Source: Trissonchulus latispiculum (taxonomy: Eukaryota; Nematoda; Enoplea; Enoplida; Ironidae). From it: a stretch of 64,000 nucleotides of DNA. Each line of letters starts with the position of its first letter. Positions within the stretch are counted from its first letter, which is position 1. The position numbers and the translations under genes were made by a program. The notes under the pieces were generated by a model. That model was not told where the DNA came from, did no database searches, and saw only the letters and a program-made list of their open reading frames with translations. The DNA is taken from the NCBI GenBank assembly GCA_030248195.1, contig JASAND010010747.1, positions 62,001 to 126,000 of the forward strand. The letters run 5' to 3'. This document shows, piece after piece, positions 44,601-58,600 of this stretch.

Positions 44601-47600
44601 TGGTTGACTGAACGGAGAGACTGAAAATGTTGTATGCATATTATGTAATTTGATTATGTCATAGCGTGGTGGCGGGCAAGATCGGAAATGTTAAGTAATC
44701 TTACACCAAGTTAAGTACATTAGACTGCAAATATTGCATACTCGTGCTGATTACGTCATTCTGTGGATAAGTAGCTGGGGAGATCGAAAATGTTTAGTTT
44801 GACAGCTAGTAAAACAAGCACAATGTATTTGACAGTACTGTTCTCAAAATTCTGAAGACAAATAACAACTTACGTGTTTGTTCTTCATATGACGAGTCAG
44901 ATTGTCCTTTCTAGTGAAACCAACACCACACTGCTGACACGAAAAGATAGCCATGGAACTAATTGAATGCAAAAGAGAGCGATCTTGTATAGAAGCAACC
45001 AGTCTGTAGCAGTGAGAAAGACACAAATGAGCTGTTTCCAAGTTTGTGTTCAATTTATACTTGCTTTGTTGGCAAAATGCCAAAACTTGTTTAATGTTGT
45101 CATGGCAACAATTGGCAACATGAATTTGATTGGTTGGCTAAGTAGGCGGAGCAACACTTGGTCACATACTCTTGGATCACTCCTGTTTGAAAAAAATAAA
45201 TTCAGTTTGCTATGTTGTCGGTTTCAAAGCATGTGTTCCGCAAACTTGGTTTTTCTTCCACTGTTGTGAACTGTGGCATATTTGTCACTGACAGTGAAGA
45301 TAAAATTAGTGATTGGATTTCCCAATGTGTCACAATGTCAAAGGAAATGGTCCCTCATTACTATATTCCAGACGCACATCAATATTATTATACATTCCCC
45401 TTCCAAATTGGATGGTCCAGACAGGGTCAGAATTCCTGCAGAATACAGGTAAGCAATATTTTACTTCCTCATGTAGCTATAATTTTCTAAATGATCACAT
45501 TCAATCGAAAATGATTCAATGTTATAAAAGTTTCTAACTTGTTTCAGGTTTCCTACATTCAATCATCAAACTTTGTTGTCACAGCATATCCTGTTTAAAA
45601 TGGTGATATCATTTACTTGTTGCAACCTTACAAGATCTGTCAACACAAGAAGTAAACAATTTCAAGCTCATACGATTGCAAAAGTGAAGCCATGACTGGT
45701 GACAAATTTGGGTACAACAATTACATTCCAATTTGATGTTGAAACCTGTTGATTTGATGCTGCAAAATGTAAATAAAAAAGTTATTGACTGCTTGCATTG
45801 GTTTCATCAACATGCCTGCGCTTTACCAACTTTCCTTTGGCAGTCTTCCAATAATTGCGTTTCATTCCCACGATACTCCATTTAGTAATTTTTATAGTTG
45901 TACCTTTGAACTTAATGCACAAACGTATTGTTGTGTTGAGCAGTACTATCAATATGAAAAGGCCAAGTTTTTTGAAAACTATGACATTTGTGAAATGATC
46001 ATGAACAGTAAATCTGGTGCCCACTGTAAACAGGTGAGCAAACGCATTCAGAGGTTTGACAAGCGTAAGTGGATGAGTGTGGCTGACGATGTAATGTATT
46101 GTGCTTTGCGAGCCAAGTTTTCTCAAAATGAACAGTTGAAACACTTTTTGCTAAGTTCTGGCAATTGTTCACTAGTTGAATGTAACAGATATGACAGCTA
46201 TTGGTCTTGTGGATTAGATGTAAAAGATTGTGTTTGTGTTTGCTACAGCTGTTGGCCTGGCGGTAATGTGCTTGGTAAATTATTGATGCAACTTAGAGAA
46301 GAGTTACGAAATTGTTAATGTGCTAATATAATCAAAAGATAATAATGTAATATAAGTAACTAATCAAATTAGTTGTGAGTTTTTATAAACAATAAATAAT
46401 GCCATATGAGATAGCTAATAGTTGGTTTCTTAAGAATGTTCATGGAATAAAAGGGTTAGTATTGGTTTGTCTTTCGTTGTGGATGGTTGCTTCCAAAATG
46501 AATGCTCTCAGCTTGCTTATCCGTGATTCTTTTAATGGAGAGTCAAATGGACTATTTTGCTGTATGGTCAAGGATTGTATAAATGAAAGGTACAATATGT
46601 TGTGTGAATTATTGTGTTTGATTGAAGAAAGGTCTAGCGTTGAGGGAATGCGTCGCGTAGGTAAATCTTTGTTTGCTAAAAGATGGAATATTGGACGAAT
46701 ATGTGTTTTTGTTGCATTCTGCATTTTATTGTCACGTCAGCGCAATTTGCCACTAGAGGGCGCTTCGAATTTTTGTACCCTAATTGTGTGGGTTCATTGT
46801 GGTGGTGACTGGATTGTTGATGTCTAAAATTGCTGTCATTCTTTGATTTTGACATTGCTGTGAACGGTTGCTTTTTCTCTTTGCTCTGAGAATGTCTTTT
46901 TCCTGGGAACTTGTTGCACAGACGGTTCGAGATAACTTGTCACTTGCTAGTAGCACTGCTATGTATGATACATTTATGGATGCTATGGACGCTGCTTCGG
47001 AGACTCCTTACGACATTCCTGATTGTGGGGGAACCGCTGTGATGATTATCAAGCGATGGAAAAATGGGAAGGTGGTGGAAACTTGGACTATTTCTTATAT
47101 AGCCAGTTCGTACTATGACTCTGACAGTGATGATGACATTTAATTGTATATTGTAAAATATCTGTAATTAATGTAAAAAAGCCCACAAAAAGAGGCATAT
47201 AAGCCCACAAAAAACTGAAAAATCCCACAAAAGAGGCATATAGCCCACAAAAAGAGGCACATAGCCCACAAAAAAGTGACAAAGCTCACAAAAGAGGCAT
47301 ATAGCCCACAAAAACAGACAAAAATACTAAAAGAGGCAAAAAAGAAAAAAAAACCGTAACGGTAGCCTAGCCGTCTGATGAGACCTTTTGGCAGGGGTCG
47401 AAACGGTTTTTACCAGTCGTCATAGCAACAATGTTACCATAGCAACAATCATAGCAAACATTAGGCTCCATTTCGGGCAGATATCTAAAATCAAAACTGT
47501 AACGGTAGTCTAGCCGTCTGACGAGACTTCTTGGTAGAAACGGTTTTTACCAGTCACCATGGCAACAATGTTACCATAGCAACAATCATAGCAAACATTA

Positions 47601-49603
47601 GGCTCCATTTAGGGCAGATATCTAAAATCAAAACCGTAACGGTAGCCTAGTCGTCTGATGAGACCTTTTGGCAGAAACGGTTTTTACCAGTCGTCATAGC
47701 AACAATGTTACCATAGCAACAATCATAGCAAACATTAGGCTCCATTCAGGACAAATATCTGGGAAAGGTCATTTGTGTTATTTTTCTTGGTTGAGAGCGG
47801 TCGGTTGTAGACTACAGCTTATTTTTGCTAATTGTAGATTTGTTAATTATATTGCAACTTTATAAAACTTTTTGCTACCTGTTGATTCACTTTTTTAAAA
47901 CTTTTACAATCTGCTTAAGGACAATGAGGTCAAGGTTTATCATCTTTGTAATTTTTAGTAATTAGGTAAAAACCAACCAATTGCGGGTGGCACCGGGTGG
48001 TTTTTTCAAGGTTTACAAAAAATTGTTTTTGGGGCATAAAGAAATTTTTTCAAAAGAGGCTTAAACTTGGTTAAAATAATAATTTAAAACAAACTAAACT
48101 TTTTGCTATCTGTAGACTTCTGAAATAATAGATTTGATCAGTAGATTCAACCTTTTAAAACTTTTTCACAACTTTATTAAACTTTTTGCTACTTTTTAAA
48201 ACTACAACTTTTCACAACTTTTTGCAACCTTTCCCAACGTTTTGCAAACATTTCACAGCAACTTTTTGACTGACTTTTTATAAGTATTTTTGACAAACCT
48301 ATTCAAGCATCTATACTAATTTTCAAAGAAAAGTTTCACATCAAGTGGACAACATTTTTTAAATTTCAGAAGAATATAATTTCTATTTTTATAAATTTTT
48401 TACAACTTGGAATTTTTGTGCAGCTAATTTTTATTTTTACAGCTGTTTTCAAAAACTGAAACATGTTTTAAAAACATGTACAACTTAAAATTTTTGTGCA
48501 GCTAATTTTTTTACAGCTGTGTTTTCAAAAACTGAAAAAATGTTGTAAAAACATGTACAAAAAACAATCGCAAAAAATGTAAAAAACATCTGCCTCCCTC
48601 CGACGGCGGCGGCGGGAGGTTTTCGAACTGTCATTTTATCACTACTGAGACAGCCTTGCCAGTTACTCCAGGGATTAATACGTTTGAAGTTTGTTGGCAC
48701 AGGAGCTTGCGATTTTTGCGATTGTGCGATTTTTAAAGATTTGACTAAAAGAGAAAAAGCAAGAAAGAGCGAGACACGAAGAATTTATTTACATCAGACT
48801 GAGATTAAGCTTGTGAACCAACCCTCACTGCAAAGGCACCGTATTGATTTGTCCTCAACCAAAGAGAAATTTACAACAAATGTACCCTACCATATGCGTC
48901 TAAATCCTTGTCTGAACCCCGCAGATTCCCTCAGGCATTCCTTTTAAATCTGTTCAGTCCGGAAAAGAATAATGAGCGATTTGATTTTTAAAAATTCAGC
49001 TGGTATCAAGTTGAGTGTGTCCCACCCTAATCAATTTTAAAATTAAATCAAAGAATAGAGCTTCTTCAAAGTTTAAATTTCAATATGTTTTAATGCCATT
49101 ATCGAAACTGGAACTGAACGAACTGTACAGAAACTACGCTCAAAATTTGTGTGAGCGACTCCTTCGAGAGGAGGTAAGGTCAGGTCCTGGGGCTGGAGTG
49201 AAATGCCCAAAGCCCTCATTCGCCGGATGACAACAAACAACTGTAACTCCAAAAGGGACGACTAAACGGATTTTTAAAAGGTGCTTTCATTCAGTAAGCT
49301 TTACTATGATTGTAATATTTCTGCTACGAGATAATACTGCTTTTAGAAGCCGACTTGTTTAGTTTTTAATAAAACATTATGACTTGATCGACATTTTCTA
49401 GATTATTCCTTTGGATTAGACCATTTCAAGATGTTCTAACATTTTGCTTCTAAGGGCCTTTTCAGGAAAGGTTAGAGTAGAGTAAATAAAAGTGGAGTAG
49501 GGTAGAGTTGAGTTGAGCTAAAATTGACTGTTTTAACTCGTTTAGCTCCTCTGAAGCTTGACATTCCCTCTGTAATTCTTTCATGAAAAGAAATACAAAT
49601 ATA

Positions 49604-49646
<43 letters not shown>

Positions 49647-52600
49647 TTATAATTTAGGTAGCTTCTTTAGCGTATATCCCCGACATCGTCAGCTCATCAG
49701 CATCAATAAAATCAATACTGGTCGAACCAATGCAGAATTCAACTTCAGACACGATTGGAATTCCTTGATAGCCGACGATCATAAGCACGATTTTACAACC
49801 TATACTCAGGTATCTGATGCATGGTAACAAAGGTATACCGACGTTGGCTATAATATAGTATTAAATATGATGTTGTTGGGGATGTTGTTGGATTGTCTGG
49901 TATTCACCGCTTAGGGCGCCTTCAAGAAGAGGTAGAATAAAGAAGAGTAGAGTTAAAAACCGTTTTAACTCGCTTTAACTCCACTCAACCTTGAGTTTTC
50001 TTCTTTTAACTCCTTTATGAAAAGTATCTAGTTAATGTTTACTCTACTCACCCTTTCTTGAAAAGGCCCTTAGTTAAATCTCCCTTAGATTGCTCACAGG
50101 AAGCCTAATTGTCTTAATCTTAAAACGCCTAAGCTTAGGAACGCATTTTGAAAGCCCTAGGACGAAAGTGGCCTTCTCTTAAAATAACCTCATATGAATC
50201 ATGCTCGATTACCTAAAAATTGTTGGTTTTTGAGGATACCCAAGCTAGGGGTTACCCCTAGAATTGGACCCCGCTTTAGTGCCTGGGGAGGTAATAATCT
50301 GTTTTTAGATCCTTTGATATATTCTAGGACTATTTTCCGCAAGCCGATGACTACATGAGATATCTACAGGACTACGCAACAAGATATCATCTTCGTATTC
50401 AGTACAATTCTACAGTTCTTGGCATCCAAAAGCTTGGCTTATCCGACTGCCGATTTTCTCTTAATATAGAGCATACCCAGGCGTGTTGCAGGTACTTATC
50501 TAGATAATCGAATGAAATGCAATTGTCACAGCTGTATTCCGAAGCTTTTAATTTTCGATCTTTTGTTACTCAGATTGCACTGTTAGCTGGGCTATCAAGA
50601 TTGCAAGCAGACCATCCCTGATGGATTTGGATGAGAAATTTGTGCCAGCGATAGGTTGGCAACACGTTGGTTGTTTTTAATGTATTTTCATTTCCTACCT
50701 GCGTTTTTATTCTATGTTGAGTGTGCAGTTCTTGACTTGCTAAAACCTGCTAAACATTGATCCTACCAAAATACATTCCCTGTCGAGCTTGGACTCGGCT
50801 ACTTTATAGGAACTTTGCCAAAATTATTAACGTAGCCTATGTTTTAATATCTATGTTTCTATTGAAATGTCTACCACGATTGCATTCACTTGAAACTACG
50901 TTTTTCCTAAATCCTTATGCTGTCATAAAGTTAAACTGATAAACTTGCAGCTGAAATGGTTCTTGCTCTAACTTTCTGCACATAAGCACAAACAGTGTTA
51001 AACTGTTAGTTTTTCTGCCACTTTTTACAATCCAAGTCGGCGTTTTATGAAACCTAGTACGACAAAATCGTAGTAGGTTAAGAAGGTACTACGATTAAAA
51101 AACTAACTACTATGTTTTAAAATCGAAATAGAAAATCATAATTACGTTTAAAATTGCCGTTTATTTTCGTCAAAGTACCTTAAAGCGTTAAGTGAATTAA
51201 TTAAGAGAGGGTATCCAATTTTGGCCGATTTGACATTTGACTTAATCACTAAAGTAAATATGGTTGAGTGGTCCGAAATTGGAGCAGAATTCTGTTCTCT
51301 TTTAGGGGCTACTTGTTTATTTGTACTAGAATCCGCTAAACTTCGGTGAGCGGAAGTCAAGCAGACTGCCATTACAAGTCTTCCACAGGTTGAATAAAAT
51401 TTTCGTAATTGTTTAATTCTTATTTTTAAAATTTCACGCAATAGAAAGAATTTGGATTGTTTTTGATGTGTGGATCAAAAAGGAGCGGATCAAAGAAAAG
51501 TAAGGGGTGGATCAAGAAGTACTCCACCCATGGATCATGACTCAAAAGCTTTTGGGTCGACTGGAAGCATTCTACAGGACTGATTTGTCTTGACTCCAAA
51601 AGTGGTGTGCAGCGCTCACGTGCTCAGTTTACTGTATTTTAGAAGGATTCCAAATTTCCAATTTTTTGCAGGCTAAAGCATCATATTTTTGTTAATTTCG
51701 GTTGCATCGTTCCATACCTTTATCAAATAGCTGGTGACCCTTGCTTAGGTATTCTGAAATAGCTCTTCGATGTATAGAAGGCAGCTGAAACGTTTGCGCA
51801 ATCTGGATTTTGCTTAGTTTTTCCCAATTTAGAAAGCGTCCACTTTAGCTTTGATGCAGCAATTGGGACAACTAAAAATTTGTCCTGAACACATCTGCTA
51901 AGACAACCTTCTCGCTCGAATACTATGTGTTTCACAATGGCTGGATTAAATTCGGTTTTCACAATCGCTTGATTAAATTCGGTTGTTTTTTGCAAAAGCA
52001 ACGCTTCGTAGCAGTCCGGAGAAAACAAGAAAGTTCGATCCCCATGCACGAAAAAGCCGCATGTCAGCAACTTTGCGAGGTTGCTCGAATTTACAACAAA
52101 CTGTGACAAAGTTGCACAGGGTCTAAGCTGGAAACCTGGAAAATTCCGGTGATGAGCCCTGCTATATATGTTCGGTGGAGACAGAACGCGATCGAGAACA
52201 GGGTTTACCGATACTACGAATTAAAGTCTTTACTGAGGTAATATCTTTGTTAATGACTGTTAATGACAGTGAAATTTGCTCAAAACCGGCATTTACAGTA
52301 CTGTTCGAAAGCATCTTCCACTGATGCCAGCATCAGCATCACTGAGTCCGGCATCAGCATCAGTGATGCCAACAGAAATTAGCTAGGTTGTAAAGCATAA
52401 AAGCTTTCTTTGCTTTCTCCTTTCAGTGTAGATTGCTTACGCCAGGATTTGAATGAAAGCAGACTTTTTGTTGTTGTAAAAAGTTAACATAGTATATGCG
52501 CGTATGCGTACGACACTGAATACAGAGTTTGCGTGCTTGTGCTATTCTTGCCAGAACGGACTTTACAAAAGCAAAAATATAGTTGCTAACTGCCTTGTGG

Positions 52601-55600
52601 TGGTTTTAATTTGGGCTACAAAATTGAACAGCAGCTGACTTATCACAACTGCTTGTTACCAACAATTGACTGCTGCATTAATTTCATTAATAAGAACCTT
52701 AATAAAATTAAGAAAGCTACAAACGTAAAGTTTTTCAAAAATGGGTTGAATATAGATTGCACAGTTTATATACATAACTATTGACTCAATACTTAATATT
52801 TTGATATGTAATGTAATGTAAAAGACGAATAAAGTAAACCTGCAAATTTTGTATAAAATATTCATATATTGTAGAATTGTGTAAAAATAAAAGTAAACCT
52901 TAAGTTCACAACATCCTGAAACACGGAGTTGTCAAACAAATAATTCATGCAACATGCAATATTGAATTGGTGGTAGAAGACCTAGCAGAATATAGTTAGC
53001 TCTAGCTGCAGAAAAAGCTCATAAATAGTACCAGATGCTATTGAATAAATATCATAAACAAGTCAGATGAAACATTTGCGGATTTTAAGGTCAAGTGCAG
53101 TAACCAAAGTTTTGTTCACTGCAGTCTAACTACTAACTGGTTCTACTAATTATTTGGTTTGTTTATTCTTTCAATTTCTTATTAAACATGGATTTACAAT
53201 GATATCATCAAACAACCGCTGTGTAATTTTCAATTTGGGCTATTTATTTTTATGGTAGAGCCAAGAAGTCTGGGAGCTTCGTTTTAAACTGCCTTTTGGA
53301 AATGTTACCTAGTCGTAAATATTTCAGAGCATGCGCCTTTTTCTTGAAATACTGTAACTGTCTGGCATTCGCTCAGTAAGCATCAATAAGCAAAATCCTT
53401 TTTATTCAGTGTCGTACGCATACGCGCATATACTATGTTAACTTTTTACAACAACAAAAAGTCTGCTTTCATTCAAATCCTGGCGTAAGCAATCTACACT
53501 GAAAGGAGAAAGCAAAGAAAGCTTTTATGCTTTACAACCTAGCTAATTTCTGTTGGCATCACTGATGCTGATGCCGGACTCAGTGATGCTGATGCTGGCA
53601 TCAGTGGAAGATGCTTTCGAACAGTACTGTAGCTATGTAAACTGATGGAATTTATCTCATTGTAGAAGCAATATCGTGACATGGTGCAATTAGAAAACTT
53701 GTTCTGAATAATGAAACCTGTCGACTGATAACTTTTTTATTTTAATTGGATGATTTTTAAAATTTGCCATTTTCAAAGTTCATTTTTTCATTTCACTTTA
53801 TTTCATTCATTTACGGGAAGCCTACCGCCATGTTTTTGTCTCTGACAGCAAAAATTGAACAAAATGTTGTATAACTTTTTACTGCGGTCAAAACGCTTCA
53901 AATTTTCCACACATTATTATAGTATTCTTGACGAAATAGAACGATATTTGTTTTAGATCGTTGTTCCACAATAATGTATTCATGGACATGGACCACCGAT
54001 TAGTTAGTTCGAACTACATAAAAGAATAAATGGATCCAGCTTTTAAATGGAACCACTAAATTTATGCGACCAGGGGGCAGTTTCATAAAAATATTTCTCC
54101 ACTAGACTCGACTACTAGCAGAGTCTAGTAGTCGAGTCAAGTAGCTAATCTGTTTCATAAACGTTTCCCGATCCGGCGAATGCTCGCACTGGATTTGCGA
54201 GTCTAGTGGGTAGCCAAGTGCGAGTAGCCATAACTGCTTCTTGCTAGTTACTGTTTCATAAAATTTTAGCTACTGGACGCTATCCCACTACTAGCAACAG
54301 TGTAGTTCTTTAGTGAACTTTGACCAGAGAACTTTCAGAAAAACTGCTTTAACTTTCGCGTGTTTTAGGCCATTACTTTAAAACTTTATAACGTGATGCA
54401 AAAATTTTACTTTTCGTTGTCCTAAAACTTGAATGGATTTTGGTTACAAGTACAAAAAAATAGGATTTTATAAAGAATTACCCTTTGTTTTGGGAATACC
54501 TATACTAGCATACATGCAACAGTGCCGCTAGTGGTAGCAGAACCTTAGCTAATTTGTGTCGAATCCCTGAAAATGTTTATGAAACACTTTCACTTGTTAC
54601 TCGCACTTGACTTGCGAGTGCTAGCATGCTAGCACTCACATGCGAGTCCAATTTTTATGAAACTGCCCCCGGATCTATACTGCAAGCTACAATAACATGT
54701 TCAATTTTATTATTTTTGGACTGTGATTGTGGCCAACGGAGTTGCCGTACCCAATCGGATCAACAACACAGGATCCCATCTCTTAGAAGATTATGAAACA
54801 ATGTCTGTTGACCCAAGAAATTACACTGGACAGGTAGTGTTTAAAGCTTGACCTTGAGCAACTTTTGTCAGGAAATAGCTTAATTAAGTATCCCAACATT
54901 TGGTGAGCATTCACGACACTGGTGGTGCTTTCTGAGTAAAAGCAATACTACATAATATATCAGACTACGACATCTGGCAGGCTCTCTGTTATCAGCTGCA
55001 GGCACATACTTCTGCTAGTTAACTGCAGAAAGCTTCGAAAGTGAACTACATTTCCTCTTGGCGTTTCACTTTGTTTCTGTCACTGGTCATTAAGTGTCAG
55101 GTTATAGTACTCTCTGTGCTGCACCTTTGACGCTTCGGTTTGACGTTATGTTTCAGTCCGTTCTCGTCTTGGGTCGCGGAAATTCCGGATTAGAAGTCGC
55201 CAAATCTATCTACGGTCATGCAGCCTATGTTATTCTCCATGGACGCAGCCGAGTTCGACTCAGTTGGGACACACATTACGTTGGAGACATCAGGCAAATA
55301 CAATCTTCCACATTGCTTTCTAGATTGTTGACATGCATTTTGTGTAGTACAGGGATGACAAAATGGTCAGGTAAAGAAGGCGCAAATTGTTTTTGAGACA
55401 CTTTCGTGCGAAATTTGATTTTATGGATTACCCAAGGTGGCTATTAACAAATTGTTTTACATGTATGGATTTTATATCTCTGTGAACTTGAATTTTACTG
55501 TTTGCCCTTGAAAAACTTCACATTAATGCTGCTGCTCTGGCTTTGTCTGACTTCACCCACTGGTACAAGGAATCAGCACCTACTCGGCTCATTTCCAATT

Positions 55601-58600
55601 AATAAAAATGTGAAGAACTTTCAGTTATTAGCTTTGTTACCACTGTACTTAGGATATTGTCTCTTTCGAATGGGTCTGTCAATGCGAACAGAGCACACAA
55701 ATCTAGCAGGATCGTGCAGAATTCATTCTCAGTAGAACTTCTCGAAAATTTCCTTCTCATTTTTCAGTATTTTTATAGAATTGTGGCAAATATAGACACA
55801 AATCTGTCATATTTGTCAGCGAGAATGAAAAATCTAAAAAACTAAAATGGAAAATGTGTGGAATTTTGCTATGTTGGTAATACGGCGGAATCTTGCTAAG
55901 ATTATGTACTACTTTGTTTTGGCAGACGCAAAAATAAAGAAATGAAGAAAAATTTATGTGGCTCCATAGAGCCTCAGAGTATGGTCTGTTTTGATTAATT
56001 CCCTGCAAACATTAAATTCGGAAGTGTCTTGCTGAGTTTGAGTGCTCAGTTCCCATTTTATATCCTTTTCTTCAAATAAACTGTGAAAAAATTCCGGTTC
56101 CGTCTAACTCTGCATGGCTATTGCAATCGTTAGGATTCATCATTCTTAATATGGTCACCTTTCCCGAAACATTTATTGTGAATGTCCGCTTGAATAAGGT
56201 GAATAAGGCCGTTTCCGTCCTTTCCACTAGATTGGGTTGCAATTTGCTTAGCCTTGTTTTCTAGTGTTAGCCAGCGATAGCTGGATTATAGACCCAACTT
56301 GATGCCTCAATACTTTCGATCGTTGGTCGTCGGGATTTTGTTCTGAAAAATTTTTGACCGGATATCCAATCAAAGTAATTGAGCCATACTTAGCTATAGC
56401 ACAGATGTTTGTATTGTAGAGGCATCAACCATGAGATACTTGATTCCTACATGCTGAAAACACTAGATGCATTGCTGAAAACTGACTTATCCAGCATTTC
56501 TTTTGAAGTCAGCAATAGGAAAATCCATATCAGGCCAGAAAGAATGGTTGGAGACTGTCCAGTCAGAGATGGATTCGATAGGATTATTCAGTGCCTTGGA
56601 TTTCATTGGGATGATAGTATTTTCATAAAGTTAGTCTGAACTTTAGGATTAAAAGTTTTCCTGATTGATACACTTGTCAGTTATGTCTAGTGTCTAGAAG
56701 TTACACTTTCAATACTTTGAAACGCTCAGTAACGCAAAATGAAATCTAAAATTCGGGATCAATTCTGGTTATGGCACTGTCCTGTTATGGCACTCATGAG
56801 TTCCGTTGTGACACTAATAAATTTCACTGATGCCAATACAGGGAAAAAATTTAAAACCTACGCAACGGATACGCGTAAGTTTTGCCAGAATGAAACTTTG
56901 CACTTGCGAAGGGACGTTTTCTTTTTTGAGCTAAAACGTCTGCTGTTGCGTGAAAACTCAATGCAAACTTGCGAGATTTCATGTCAACGCACACTTGGCG
57001 GATTTTCTGGAGCATTAAGACTTGTCGAGCCATATCGTACATGTCCTTTATATCATGGCACAAAAAGAAGTTTGGCCAATTTTACAGTGTCGAGAAATCG
57101 ATGTTCAAAGATTTTGGTCTATATTTATGGTCTATATTTATATTCTATGTTTGGCCTTTAGTTCAAGAAATTTTTGCTAATTTTTTGCTAATTTTGCAAG
57201 GTTTGAACACTCATGTGAATGTAACTGACTGTAAGCTTTAATATGGTGTTGAATGCTCTTTTCAACTCCCAAAATTGCGAGTTAAAGCGTTTCAAAAACA
57301 TAACCACAAAAGCACTGCGCAAAAGGATGGTGGGTGTCTCAGGTGACGCTTTGCAAAATTTTCAAAGTCCTAAAAAGTTTGCAAGGAAGTAGCGGAGTTC
57401 AAGATGACACATATTCTAGCTACGTTTGGACTGACTTCAAGAAGAAGGCAATTAAAATGCAATATCGCTCATACAGGTAGCTTATCTCGAAAGGGTGGCG
57501 AAAGGTGGCAGCGTCACCTGAGACAGTCACTACTACGACCTTAAAAGATTACCTAAAAATTTACTAAAACTCCTTAAAATATACCGAGTGGACAATAAAA
57601 TATGAAAAAGCCCGCGAGATCGTAGAAAGTCGAGAACATGAACCCTTCTTAACTGACAAGTAAGTCGAGTGCCATAACAAGACTGTCTAGTGAAATAACT
57701 GATCTTCTGAGTGCTATAATAAATCTTAGTGCGATAACTGCACCGTTTCTAGTGCTATAACTGGACGGAACCAAATTCTGCCTATTTTATTAGTTCATCA
57801 TCAAAACCGCTAACAACTTAACAAACCTCGGACAGATTCTATTTATTGAATAATTTGCATGAGTCCAACTGTACTAAAATCTAAAAGTAGTGGAGGAATA
57901 CAGAAATTATGAATATGAATATCTTTGAACTTGTACATGACCCGATAGTCTATTTTAACTATTAGAATTAGCTTAGATTGCTTTTTACAGGGATGTTGGA
58001 CTTACTCTACTATAGAAACAATGAGGTTTTGCTAAAACAACGATACATCAGATAATTTCCAATACTCTTTTCACGAAAATATTTATTAGGACCAACTCTA
58101 AGCCTATCAGAAACTTTTATTGTTGCCCAAGCAGGTAGTACTACAATACCAATGACACAGCCGCTTCCTGGTCAAATAAAACAGAGCGGTACTCTCAAAT
58201 ATCAAAAATATATAAATGTATTTACAGTTTGTATTGCTTTAGTGACCCACATCCAACGACTTCTGAGCCAGCTAAAAAGTACCCACTGATGAAAAGCAGC
58301 TACGAATCCGAGAAATATGACGATCTTTATTTTGCTGGAACGAACACGCATTCGTTGGACTACAGAAAGGCAGCCGGTGGTTTCATTCATGGATTTCGAT
58401 ACACAAGTATAGCTTTCTAAGATTGGTAAAGTAATGTTGGTAGGCTAAGAAGTGATGATCAGTTTGAAAAACGTGACCAATCAATTCTTGCAACTCAGCT
58501 ATGGAGGTAGTACCGGGAGTTGGTAGAAGTGTTGTCTTGGGTTGACCACTGCTCGTTATCCAAGATGCTTTGAGCCAAACATTGACCGTTGGCCCTTAAT

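Larger units (their letters stand above)
36559..48646. mobile_element. Complete short Polinton/Maverick, 12.1 kb
   Basis: The 6-bp direct repeat GAGACA flanks it (36553-36558, 48647-48652). Terminal inverted repeats of about 1.5 kb start AGTAGTGATAAAATGACAG. A 6-bp TSD, long TIRs with an AG start and a protein-primed family B DNA polymerase define Polintons. Genes: polymerase and one ORF on the minus strand; two-exon gene, NADAR, Bcl-2-like and small acidic-tail gene on the plus strand. Integrase, capsid proteins, protease and packaging ATPase, usual in 15-20 kb Polintons, are not seen. It lies in intron 1 of the FOXRED2-like gene. Confidence 0.9.

Noticed and set aside
48684..48947. 87-codon ORF right of the Polinton
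   Set aside because: No motif, no splice context and no homologous second copy; kept only as a remark.
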